A stretch of 64,000 nucleotides of DNA from Pelagibacteraceae bacterium AG-447-N18 (lineage in GTDB: Bacteria; Pseudomonadota; Alphaproteobacteria; Pelagibacterales; Pelagibacteraceae): positions 1-64,000 of the forward strand of contig QCQE01000001.1 of NCBI GenBank assembly GCA_003212275.1, given 5' to 3'. Below are positions 8,536-16,627 of the stretch, one piece after another (position 1 is the stretch's first letter; the number at the start of each line of letters is the position of its first letter). Position numbers and translations under genes: made by a program. Under the pieces are notes generated by a model. That model made no database searches, was not told the origin of the DNA, and was given only the letters and a program-made list of their open reading frames with translations.

Positions 8536-9465
8536 ATGAGAGTTCTTGGAATTGGAAATGCTATAGTTGATGTAATTTGTAAAGTTGATGAAAATTTTAT
8601 TAAAAAAAATAATCTTACAAAAGGTACCATGAAGTTATTTTTTGATGAAATAGAATTCAAAAATCTTTTAGGCTCTTTAAAAATTGAAAAATCTATTTCG
8701 GGTGGGTCAGTTGCTAACTCCATAGTTGGTTTATCTCAGCTTAAAAATGATGTTGGTTTTATAGGAAAAATATCCAATGATATTTTTGGGGCTAAATATG
8801 AAGCAGGACTTAAAAAAGAAAATGTTAAATATTTCTATAAAAAGAAAAAAGAGATTCTTCCTACGGCCACTTGTCTGATTTTAGTTACACCAGACTCTGA
8901 AAGAACAATGTGTACTTTTTTAGGAGTAGCGGGAAAAATAAATGAAAATGATGTGGACGAGGAAATTGTGAAAAAAAGTGAATTAATTTTTTTAGAAGGT
9001 TATTTGTGGGATGAAGGTGAACCAAAAAAAGCATTTGAGAAAGCGATTTATAATTCCAATAAAGTTGCAATGTCATTATCAGATCTCTTTTGTGTAGAAA
9101 GACATAAACAAAATTTTTTAGACTTAGTAAAAAAAAAATTAGATTTAACTTTTGCAAATGAAAGTGAAATAATGGCATTAATCAACACTAAAAATTTCTA
9201 TGAAGTCATAACTTTTGCGAAAGAAATAAAAAAACATGTTGTAATTACTCGAGGAGAAAAAGGTGCAATTTCAATCAATGGTGATGAAATTAATGAAATA
9301 AAAGCAAATAAAAATCTCACAATTAAAGATTTAACAGGTGCTGGAGATCTTTTTGCGGCTGGTTATTTACATGGTTTTATAAATAATTTGCCTACTACAG
9401 AGTGTTTAGAACAAGCAACTAAGTTATCATCAAAAGTAATTCAACAAATTGGCGCAAGACTTTAA
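8536..9465 (+). CDS. PfkB-family sugar/nucleoside kinase (adenosine kinase-like)
   Basis: 309-residue ribokinase-fold kinase that phosphorylates a sugar or nucleoside with ATP. The start GIGNAIVDVIC, the substrate-site stretch ISGGSVANSIVGLS and the C-terminal anion-hole signature DLTGAGDLFAAGYLHG (catalytic Asp in GAGD) define the PfkB family. Overall length and the N-terminal GNAIVD resemble the adenosine kinase branch, but the substrate cannot be fixed from sequence. It starts one base after nth ends and converges on the ArfA-like gene, overlapping it by four bases. Confidence 0.88.
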   Translation: MRVLGIGNAIVDVICKVDENFIKKNNLTKGTMKLFFDEIEFKNLLGSLKIEKSISGGSVANSIVGLSQLKNDVGFIGKISNDIFGAKYEAGLKKENVKYFYKKKKEILPTATCLILVTPDSERTMCTFLGVAGKINENDVDEEIVKKSELIFLEGYLWDEGEPKKAFEKAIYNSNKVAMSLSDLFCVERHKQNFLDLVKKKLDLTFANESEIMALINTKNFYEVITFAKEIKKHVVITRGEKGAISINGDEINEIKANKNLTIKDLTGAGDLFAAGYLHGFINNLPTTECLEQATKLSSKVIQQIGARL

Positions 9466-9581
9466 TTTTTTATTCTTTTAAAACTTCCTTTACCTTTTTT
9501 AGGTTTAATTACTCTAGGCTTATATTTTCTTGAAAAAAGATCTTTGGCAAATCTATTTTTCTTTTTTAATTTTGTAGCCAT
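9462..9581 (-). CDS. ArfA-like alternative ribosome-rescue factor (39 aa)
   Basis: A 39-codon minus-strand ORF running from ATG 9581 to a TAA at 9462-9464, beginning MATKLKKKNRFAKDLF. Its second half, KPRVIKPKKGKGSFKR, matches the core of ArfA (RQRV-x-K-x-KKGKGSY-x-RK in E. coli). ArfA binds the empty A-site channel of stalled ribosomes and recruits release factor 2 when trans-translation fails. The protein is highly basic, as expected. It overlaps the 3' end of the winged-helix regulator gene (same strand, other frame) by 29 bases and the PfkB gene by four bases on the other strand. The assignment rests on one motif; an RNA- or ribosome-binding basic peptide of another kind is the alternative. 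Confidence 0.68.
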   Translation of the reverse strand: MATKLKKKNRFAKDLFSRKYKPRVIKPKKGKGSFKRIKN

Positions 9582-10119
9582 TTTTTTTACTAATTATAAA
9601 ATTTTCATCATTAAAAGTTTTTGAAATTTTTTTTCTCAAACGATAAATATGTGTTTCAACTGTATGAGTTTCTAATTGAGATTGATATCCCCAAACTTGG
9701 GTTTGTAATTCTTGTATCTTGACTTCTTTTGCAATTTTAAAAAGATATACTATTGAATTGATCTCTTTTTCTGTGAGTTTAAGTTTATTTTTTCCAAAAG
9801 ACATTACACGTGAATTCAAATTAAAATTATAATTACCAATTGTGATATCAGATTGTTCGTGAAATTTTTTTTTAATAAATTCAATATTAATTTTTTCTAG
9901 TAGTTTAAAAATTGATATAGGAAAGTCGTTAAAAACTATTTGATTATTCAGACCTGGTATTTCTTTTTTTGTAAGTACTAAATAATTAGTTTTAGAATTT
10001 AGATCAGTTAGTTTTTGTTTATTTGCCTTTTCAAAACTAAGATTTATATCTTTTTTAATTTCAACTAAAATCTTATATAGTTCATCAAATTCATAAATTA
10101 AAAGATTATGATTATTCAT
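9553..10119 (-). CDS. Winged-helix (OmpR/PhoB-type) regulator with degenerate N-terminus
   Basis: 188 residues. The C-terminal half is an OmpR-type DNA-binding winged helix: KLKLTEKEINSIVYLF, then VWGYQSQLETHTVETHIYRLRKKI, then KKNGYKI, the usual hairpin wing. The N-terminal about 90 residues are where a receiver would sit, but no DD/phospho-Asp/Lys signature is visible, so phosphorylation by a histidine kinase looks unlikely. It is probably a transcription factor of unknown regulon. It starts 14 bases from the divergent L,D-transpeptidase gene, which it may control. Its 3' end overlaps the ArfA-like gene. Confidence 0.78.
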   Translation of the reverse strand: MNNHNLLIYEFDELYKILVEIKKDINLSFEKANKQKLTDLNSKTNYLVLTKKEIPGLNNQIVFNDFPISIFKLLEKINIEFIKKKFHEQSDITIGNYNFNLNSRVMSFGKNKLKLTEKEINSIVYLFKIAKEVKIQELQTQVWGYQSQLETHTVETHIYRLRKKISKTFNDENFIISKKNGYKIKKEK

Positions 10120-10132
10120 CTAAATATAGAAT

Positions 10133-10627
10133 ATGATAATTTACTTAAAAAATAAACACACTCTTGAAGTGGACGATTTTAATTTCAAGTGCTCTATTGG
10201 TAAAAATGGTAAAAGTAAAAAAAAGAAAGAAGGAGATAAAAAAACTCCAATTGGTTATTTCGGAATTGAAAATTTATACTACAGATCTGATAGGATTGAA
10301 AAACCATCTACTAAATTAAAGTGTATTAAAATTAGAAAAAATATGGGATGGTGCGATGATCCATTCGATCTTAAAAATTATAATAAGTTAATTTACCTTG
10401 AAAAAAAGGTTAAATGTGAAAAACTTTACAAAAAAGATCATAACTATGATTTATTGATACCAATAAAATATAATTATTTAAAACCGGTAAAATTCAGAGG
10501 TAGCTGTATTTTTATTCATCTAACAAATGATTATAAACCGACACTCGGTTGTATAGGCATTAAAAAAAAAGATCTTTTAATTCTATTAAAATTAATCAAC
10601 AAAAAAACAAAAATTAGAATTATTTAA
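10133..10627 (+). CDS. L,D-transpeptidase (YkuD-domain) family protein
   Basis: 164 residues with the YkuD catalytic signature in the C-terminal part, CIFIHLTNDYKPTLGCIGI: the His followed by the TxGCIG cysteine nucleophile. Such enzymes form 3-3 cross-links in peptidoglycan or attach proteins to it. No clear signal peptide is seen (MIIYLKNKHTLEVDDF), so export or a cytoplasmic or moonlighting role is open. It is divergent from the winged-helix regulator by 13 bases and converges with yggS, overlapping by four bases. Confidence 0.82.
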   Translation: MIIYLKNKHTLEVDDFNFKCSIGKNGKSKKKKEGDKKTPIGYFGIENLYYRSDRIEKPSTKLKCIKIRKNMGWCDDPFDLKNYNKLIYLEKKVKCEKLYKKDHNYDLLIPIKYNYLKPVKFRGSCIFIHLTNDYKPTLGCIGIKKKDLLILLKLINKKTKIRII

Positions 10628-11283
10628 TTTCTCTGGCCAAATATGTTAGATCCAATTCTTACATATGTAGCACAGTTTTGAATTGCATTTAAATAGTCTG
10701 AAGACATCCCCATACTTAACTCCTCAAAATTTAACTTTTTATTTAATTCATTCATTTCTTTAAAAAAAAAATCTGATGTTTCATTTAATGGTGGAATACA
10801 CATTAACCCCAACACCTCTAAATTCAGAGTTTTACAATAAGAATATAGTTCTGCTACAGATGATTTATTCACCCCAAATTTTTGTACTTCATTTCCTATA
10901 TTTACCTGAATAAAAACTCTTATTTTTTTTTTTTGTTTTTTCTGTTCATCAGAAATTTTTTTTGCAAGTTTTTCACTATCTACAGAGTGAATGTAGTCGA
11001 ATAATTTCACAGCTAATTTAACCTTATTAGTTTGAAGTCTACCGATAAGATGTAACTTTATACTATTGTTGCTTAATTTAATCTTACTCCATTTTTCAAT
11101 TGCCTCTTGAACTTTGTTTTCACCAAAATCTAAGTGTCCATATTCAATTAATGGTAATATCCTATCCATGCCAAAAGTCTTTGAAACAGCTATTATTTTT
11201 GGTATTTTATAATTTTTTTGATTAACGAAGTTGGAGTTTATTTCTTCTTGGATATTAATTAAATTTTGAACTGTCTGATGCAT
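10624..11283 (-). CDS. YggS/PLPBP-family pyridoxal-phosphate homeostasis protein
   Basis: Single-domain TIM-barrel PLP-binding protein (219 residues) that buffers intracellular PLP and affects amino/keto acid pools. The PLP lysine is in IIAVSKTF. Other family blocks are DFGENKVQEA, LHLIGRLQTNK, YIHSVDSEKLA, VNIGNEVQKFG and LSMGMSSDYLNAI with the phosphate-binding serines. The gene begins at ATG 11281-11283. This start codon shares the palindrome ATGCAT with the start of the divergent ThiE-like gene, so both proteins begin Met-His from the same six bases. It converges with the L,D-transpeptidase gene. Confidence 0.93.
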   Translation of the reverse strand: MHQTVQNLINIQEEINSNFVNQKNYKIPKIIAVSKTFGMDRILPLIEYGHLDFGENKVQEAIEKWSKIKLSNNSIKLHLIGRLQTNKVKLAVKLFDYIHSVDSEKLAKKISDEQKKQKKKIRVFIQVNIGNEVQKFGVNKSSVAELYSYCKTLNLEVLGLMCIPPLNETSDFFFKEMNELNKKLNFEELSMGMSSDYLNAIQNCATYVRIGSNIFGQRN

Positions 11284-11808
11284 ATTAAATTACTTACTAA
11301 ATATTACTTTATTAATACTCTTGATACAAATAATTTACAAAAACAGGATAAAGAAACAATAATTATTTATAGAAATTATTCTTCATCAAATATTAAAATA
11401 TGCAAACTAATAAAGCTTAAAAATTTTTTAAGAAAAAAAGGAAATAAATTTTTTTTGGCTAATAATTTTAAATTAGCATTAAAACTGGGACTAGATGGAG
11501 TATATATACCCTCTTTTAATAAAAATTTTAATCATTTGGCATATTCTACTTTCCTTAATTTCATGGTTGTGGGGTCTGCTCACAATCTTAAAGAGATTAG
11601 AACTAAAGAACTTCAACAAGTACAAAATATTTTTATATCTTCAGTATTTAAAAAAAACAAAAATTACTTAGGATTAAATAAGTTTAAAATTTTAGATAAA
11701 TATACAAAAAAAAAAGTTGTTGCCTTGGGTGGTATATCTAAAAAAAATTTAAAAAAAATTGCGTTAACAAATGTCTCTAGCATCGCAGGAATTTCTTATT
11801 TTAGATAA
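11278..11808 (+). CDS. ThiE/TenI-like TIM-barrel protein
   Basis: 176 residues from ATG 11278 (a TTG at 11266 in frame would add four residues and is less likely). The fold signature of thiamine-phosphate synthase/TenI is visible: LALKLGLDGVYIPS, VVGSAHNLKEI (family GxSxH), FISSVFKKNKN at the position of the pyrophosphate loop, and VVALGGISKKNLKKI with the terminal ISYFR. ThiE joins HMP-PP to the thiazole phosphate. The loop after SVF differs from the typical PVFPTxSK, so activity is uncertain and it may be a diverged paralogue. It is head to head with yggS and followed by a hairpin at 11815-11834. Confidence 0.65.
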   Translation: MHIKLLTKYYFINTLDTNNLQKQDKETIIIYRNYSSSNIKICKLIKLKNFLRKKGNKFFLANNFKLALKLGLDGVYIPSFNKNFNHLAYSTFLNFMVVGSAHNLKEIRTKELQQVQNIFISSVFKKNKNYLGLNKFKILDKYTKKKVVALGGISKKNLKKIALTNVSSIAGISYFR

Positions 11809-11810
11809 AA

Positions 11811-11839
11811 AAAAAGGCCCCTAAAAAGGGGCCTCTTTT
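11811..11839. terminator. Bidirectional intrinsic terminator (porin / ThiE-like)
   Basis: Stem AGGCCCC (11815-11821), loop TAAAAA, stem GGGGCCT (11828-11834). Read on the minus strand it is followed by a run of nine T, an ideal Rho-independent terminator 26 bases past the porin stop. Read on the plus strand a weaker CTTTT tract follows, so it may also end the ThiE-like transcript. The GC stem stands out in this AT-rich window. Confidence 0.88.
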
Positions 11840-11859
11840 AAATTTGATTTCTAAATGAA

Positions 11860-12822
11860 TTAGAATGCAAATGAAAGGTTAAACTCATATGACTCAAAGT
11901 CACTTGCAGCTGTACCTCTCGAGTTATCTGTTTCGTTGATAGCACCACCAAGTGTCATTCCACCCATAGTGTATGATGCAGAAATACCAGTAGACTCTTG
12001 GTCATTAGTACTATTAGCTGAATCAAACTCCATAGTATGTGTGTGATATCCAATTGACATATCATCATTTACTGCGTACGTGATACCCCAACCAGTTGAC
12101 TCTTTACTTGATGACTTAGTGTCATGGTCTTCTTCTGACATTTGGTAACCAACTGTTAATCCACCTGTTGCGTACTTCACATATCCAGTAGTTTTGTTTG
12201 AGTTTTTACCACCAGCAGCAACTTCATTGTCAGAAACTGCAAGACCAACGGTTAAACCTTCAATCATTTCAGGACTCATCGCAATAGCGTAGTCAGTGTA
12301 TGAATCAGCAGCTTCAGAACCACCATGGTTTTGGTAAGCCACAGTTAAAGTTGCACCCATAACACTTGGAGACGTGTAGATAAACATGTTAGTTCCACCG
12401 CCGCCACCGATTACAACTGGCGAACCAGAAGTAGCAGTACCGTCTGTGTCTGTAACATCCCAAGACTCTTCATAAGCATTTGGCATTACGTCATCTACAG
12501 CACCAAAAGCAGATGATGAACCTGAACCATTAAACTTTAATGATCCCCAGTCACCTGATAGTGTCATGTCGTAATCATCTAATGCACCACCATCGATTTC
12601 ATAGTAAACAGCTACACCAAGACCACCGTCTGTCTCACCGCTCGCATTGAAACCAAGGCTATCGCCCATTGAGAAGTCGTTACCTGTTTGACCTCCGTTT
12701 GACCATGGTCTGTCCATAGTAATTGATGCACTACCTGATACTGAAAATTCAGCAGCGTGTGCAGAGACAGCCACGAGAGAACCAGCTAATGCTGATAATC
12801 CGATTTTCTTTAAATTGTTCAT
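11860..12822 (-). CDS. Outer-membrane porin (Gram-negative porin family)
   Basis: 320 residues. A signal peptide (residues 1-23, MNNLKKIGLSALAGSLVAVS, cut after AHA) is followed by the start of a beta barrel (EFSVSGSASITMD). Alternating amphipathic strands, Gly/Ser/Thr-rich loops and a terminal phenylalanine (FNLSFAF), the outer-membrane assembly signal, follow. It most likely forms a trimeric diffusion channel. Signs of high expression: a strong AAGGAG ribosome site 8 bases before the ATG, a strong terminator, its own intergenic region with palindromes, and a less AT-rich codon choice than its neighbours. Substrate preference is unknown. Confidence 0.93.
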   Translation of the reverse strand: MNNLKKIGLSALAGSLVAVSAHAAEFSVSGSASITMDRPWSNGGQTGNDFSMGDSLGFNASGETDGGLGVAVYYEIDGGALDDYDMTLSGDWGSLKFNGSGSSSAFGAVDDVMPNAYEESWDVTDTDGTATSGSPVVIGGGGGTNMFIYTSPSVMGATLTVAYQNHGGSEAADSYTDYAIAMSPEMIEGLTVGLAVSDNEVAAGGKNSNKTTGYVKYATGGLTVGYQMSEEDHDTKSSSKESTGWGITYAVNDDMSIGYHTHTMEFDSANSTNDQESTGISASYTMGGMTLGGAINETDNSRGTAASDFESYEFNLSFAF

Positions 12823-12830
12823 ATTAATTA

Positions 12831-12836
12831 CTCCTT
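12831..12836 (-). promoter_or_regulatory. Strong Shine-Dalgarno site of the porin gene
   Basis: Minus-strand AAGGAG ends eight bases before the porin ATG (12820-12822). Such a full site is conspicuous here, where most genes overlap and show weak sites. It supports both the chosen start and high translation. Confidence 0.8.
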
Positions 12837-12914
12837 TGTAATTGTTTGATTATTAATAATAAACGTCCACAAATTATCATTTTTAGACCCTAAAACTTCT
12901 AATTTTCGTGTTTT

Positions 12915-12952
12915 TTCAAATTAATTTGAATGGTGTTGCAATTATGCAACAC
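12915..12952. promoter_or_regulatory. Two adjacent palindromes upstream of the porin
   Basis: A perfect 16-base palindrome TTCAAATTAATTTGAA (12915-12930) is followed two bases later by GTGTTGCA-ATTA-TGCAACAC (12933-12952), an 8-base inverted repeat with a 4-base spacer. They sit about 95-130 bases upstream of the porin ATG and 70-110 bases before the divergent lipoprotein gene. No T-run follows, so termination is unlikely. Dimeric-regulator operators are the natural reading, but the regulator is unknown. Confidence 0.55.
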
Positions 12953-13024
12953 AATTTAAATGAATATTTTTAAATAATTAATATTTAGATGTATATTAAT
13001 TTAAATTTCATTCTAAAAACTTTA

Positions 13025-13594
13025 ATGTTCAAAATTGTTAAAAACATAAAATTTGTCTTAACATTAATCGTATCTCTAAGTTTAACTTCATGCGCAAAAG
13101 AAGGTTTCTTTAAACCGGGAAATGCTAGAGAAATTTCACCTGACCCAAGAGAAAGAGTTAAGAAAAATTTAGAAGAGGGAAAAGGCTTTAGAATCAATGA
13201 TGCCATAGGAGGTCGTGGAAAAGGTACAAACTTTGAATTTGCAAGCTCAAATGAATTATGGCGAGCATCACTCGATGTTTTAGATTTTATGCCCCTAACC
13301 TCCGCAAATTATAGTGGTGGTATTATAATTACTGATTGGTATTCTGAACAAGGCAATACTGAAGAGTCAATCAAAATTACGATAAGATTTTTAAGTAATG
13401 AGGTAAGATCAGATGCAATCGATGTAGATATTTTTTACAAAAAATGCATAGCTACAAATAATTGTAAAATTAATAAACAAGATGGACAACTTAAAAAAGA
13501 AATTACAAAACAAATTCTAGCAAAGGCTGCTGTTTATAAAAAAATATCAAAAGATAAAAATTATAATCCTTATCGTATGTCATCTCCAGAATAA
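13025..13594 (+). CDS. DUF3576-type lipoprotein
   Basis: 189 residues from ATG 13025. This start gives a textbook lipoprotein signal: basic MFKIVKNIK, hydrophobic FVLTLIVSLS, lipobox LTSC with Cys23. An in-frame ATG at 12989 would put extra residues in front and is less likely. The mature part contains the conserved block GKGFRIND and ELWRASLDVLDFMPL, then a strand-rich region. It sits directly before leuS, lptE and holA, the usual alphaproteobacterial place of the DUF3576 family. It is presumably an outer-membrane lipoprotein with an envelope role; the function is not known. Confidence 0.8.
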   Translation: MFKIVKNIKFVLTLIVSLSLTSCAKEGFFKPGNAREISPDPRERVKKNLEEGKGFRINDAIGGRGKGTNFEFASSNELWRASLDVLDFMPLTSANYSGGIIITDWYSEQGNTEESIKITIRFLSNEVRSDAIDVDIFYKKCIATNNCKINKQDGQLKKEITKQILAKAAVYKKISKDKNYNPYRMSSPE

Positions 13595-13633
13595 TGAACA
13601 ATAATAGTTTCTAAAGATTAAACATCACTTGTA

Positions 13634-16169
13634 ATGAGCAGATATAATTTCAAATCGATAGAGACAAAATGGCAAAATTATTGGGAAAAAAATAAAAGTT
13701 TCAAAGTAAAAACTGATACTAAAAAAAAAAAATTTTATTGTCTTGAAATGTTTCCTTATCCATCAGGAAAAATTCATATGGGCCATGTAAGAAATTATAC
13801 TATAGGTGACGTTCTTGCTCGTTATAAGTCTCTACAAGGATATAATGTCCTACACCCTATGGGATGGGACTCATTTGGTATGCCCGCTGAAAATGCTGCA
13901 AAACAAAATAATCTAGACCCAAAAAAATGGACGGAAACAAACATTTCAAATATGAAGACTCAGTTAAAAAAACTGGGTTTGTCGATTGACTGGGATAGGG
14001 AAATTTCAACTTGCAGCAAAGATTATTATAAACATCAACAAGCCTTTTTCTTAGAATTATTTGAAAAAAAAACTTGTTTACAGAAAAGAAAATTACGTAA
14101 ATTGGGATCCAGTAGACGAAACTGTTCTTGCAAATGAACAAGTTATAGATGGTAAAGGCTGGCGATCTGGAGCTATTGTTGAGAGAAAAAAATTGAGCCA
14201 ATGGTTTTTCAATATATCTAAATTTTCTCAGGAATTATTAGATGGTTTGGAAAAATTAGATAACTGGCCAAACAAAGTAAAAACAATGCAAAAAAACTGG
14301 ATTGGAAAATCTTTTGGATGCGAGATTGATTTTAAAATTGAAGGAAACCTACCTGTTAAAAATATTAAGTGTTTTACTACCAGGCCAGATACACTTTTTG
14401 GTTTTTCTTTTTTAGCATTATCAGTAGACCATGAAGTCTCTAAATTTTTTAGTGATAACCAGGATTTTTTGAGTTTCAAGGAAGAGTGTTCGAAAACTGG
14501 TACAACTGAAGAAGCTATAGCAGTTGGTGAAAAAATTGGTTTTAAAACAAATCTTGTTGCCGTAAATCCTCTCAACCCAAGACAAAAAGTTCCTGTTTAT
14601 TTCGCTAACTTTGTTTTAATGGATTATGGATTTGGTGCTGTTTTTGGTTGTCCAGCGCATGATCAAAGAGATTACGACTTTGCAAAAAAATATGATCTCG
14701 AAATAAAGACTGTAGTTCGACCAGATGACCAAGATGAAAATTTTAAAGTACTTGATGAGGCATATCCAGGTGCAGGTGTATTAATTAATTCAGATTTTCT
14801 TAATGGTCTTAAAGCACCAGAGAATTCTATAATTGAGACAATTAAAATTTTAGAAAAAAAAAAATTTGGAAAAAAACAAATTAATTTTAGATTAAAAGAT
14901 TGGGGTGTATCAAGACAAAGATATTGGGGATGCCCTATTCCTATTGCATATGACAAAAATGGAAAAGTTCATCCAATTCCCAAATCAATGTTGCCAGTTG
15001 AACTGCCAGAAAATATAGAATTAAACGTAAAAGGTAATCCGCTTGATAGTCAGAATAATTGGAAAGAAATTAATATCGATGGAAAAAAAATGTTTAGAGA
15101 GACTGACACTCTAGATACTTTTGTTTGCTCATCTTGGTATTATCTGAGGTTTTGCTCACCAACAGAAAGTGAATATGGATTCAAAAAGGAAGATATTGAT
15201 TACTGGATGCCTGTCGATCAATATATTGGTGGTGTAGAACATGCAATTTTACATTTGCTTTATTCAAGATTTTTTATGCAAGCATTGTCACATGATAATA
15301 ATAGTTTTAATATCTTAGAGCCATTCAGTGGTTTATTTACACAAGGGATGGTGTGTCATGAAACTTACAAGGACCCTGATAACAATTGGGTCAGTCCTGA
15401 TGAAATTGAAAATATAGATGGTAAAAAATATCTCAAAAAGGATAAATCTAAATTAATTTCTGTTGGACCATCAGAGTCGATGTCCAAGTCAAAAAAAAAC
15501 ACAATAGACCCTGAAGATATCATTGCTAATTATGGTGCTGACGCAGCAAGACTTTTTATATTGTCTGATAGTCCTCCGGAAAAAGATGTTCAGTGGTCTG
15601 AAGAAGGTATCGTTTCATCTTTTAAATTTATTCAAAAACTTTGGAAATTAAATGAAAAAATAGTTGATGAAATTAATAAAAATAATACTGCAGACTATGA
15701 TGATGAGATTATAAAATATACAAATAAATATTTAAAAAAAATTCACGATAATCTTGAAAGTTTTAGTTATAATAAAATTATAGCTAATTTGTATGAAATG
15801 TATTCTTTTTTAAATAAACAAATCGATAAGCCATATACAAGACATACACTTTTTGAAAACTATGAAAAAATTTTAATTGCAATGACACCAATTCTTCCTC
15901 ATTTTGCAAATGAATGTTTAAGCGTTATTAAAGCTAAAAATTTTAAATGGCCTAAATATGATATCTCCATGCTAAAAGAAGACACTATCAATATTGTTAT
16001 ACAAATTAATGGGAAAAAAAGAGGTCTTATTCATACTAAACCAAATATTACTGAAGAAAAACTCTTTCAAATAATAAAAAATGATGAGAAAATAATGAAG
16101 TATTTTGATCAAAAAAATATAAAAAAAAAGATTTATATTAAAGACAAACTTTTGAATATAATAATTTAA
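13634..16169 (+). CDS. leuS: Leucyl-tRNA synthetase, frameshifted
   Basis: Class I synthetase charging tRNA-Leu. The HIGH motif is HMGH in [15 protein letters not shown] (about residue 45). The editing domain is in the middle ([15 protein letters not shown] region), the KMSKS motif is MSKSKKN, and a C-terminal anticodon-binding part is present ([10 protein letters not shown]). The frame breaks in a run of nine A at 14064-14072: the first frame reads into KKTCLQKRK and stops at 14137, while the family sequence [18 protein letters not shown] continues in the other frame. Deleting one A restores 844 residues, the normal size. It is a full-length essential gene with a one-base homopolymer insertion. 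It overlaps lptE by one base. Confidence 0.95.
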
Positions 16170-16627
16170 TGCTAAAAAAGATTTTTTTTATAATTCTATC
16201 TTTAAATTTGTTAAACCATTGTGATTATACGCCAGTTTACTCAAAACAAAATAAAGTAAATTACAAAATTATAATAACAAGTTTTTCTGGTGATAAAGAT
16301 ATAAATAATTTAATTGCTACAAATTTAAAAAGAACTAGCAATGAAGAATCTGGCAAAATCATAAACATTGTTTTTAATACCCAATATAAAAAAAATATTC
16401 TCGCAAAAAATAGTGCGGGATCAATAACTGATTATCAAACTAATGTGGTGACGACATTTGAAATTGAAAAAGATGATGATTCTGAAAGCTTTTCAGTAAA
16501 TGAAAAATTCAATTTTAAAAAAATGACTGACAAATATGAAGAAAAAAATTACGAGCGGAATATTAAAAAAAATCTTGCAAATTCAATATCAGAAAAATTA
16601 ATTCTTAGATTGGCTGTAATTAAGTGA
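16169..16627 (+). CDS. lptE: LPS-assembly lipoprotein LptE
   Basis: 152-residue outer-membrane lipoprotein. It starts with a signal ([18 protein letters not shown]) carrying a lipobox-like LLNHC, followed by DYTPVYS, the short consensus after the lipid anchor in alphaproteobacterial LptE. LptE plugs LptD and helps insert lipopolysaccharide. Sequence similarity is low, as usual for this family, so the call leans on the lipobox, length and location between leuS and holA, which is the standard alphaproteobacterial order. Stop and next start share GTGA. Confidence 0.8.
   Translation: MLKKIFFIILSLNLLNHCDYTPVYSKQNKVNYKIIITSFSGDKDINNLIATNLKRTSNEESGKIINIVFNTQYKKNILAKNSAGSITDYQTNVVTTFEIEKDDDSESFSVNEKFNFKKMTDKYEEKNYERNIKKNLANSISEKLILRLAVIK

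Noticed and set aside
12933-12952. Inverted repeat GTGTTGCA/TGCAACAC as an intrinsic terminator
   Set aside because: No T-tract follows on either strand, and it lies upstream of two divergent genes, where no transcript needs ending.
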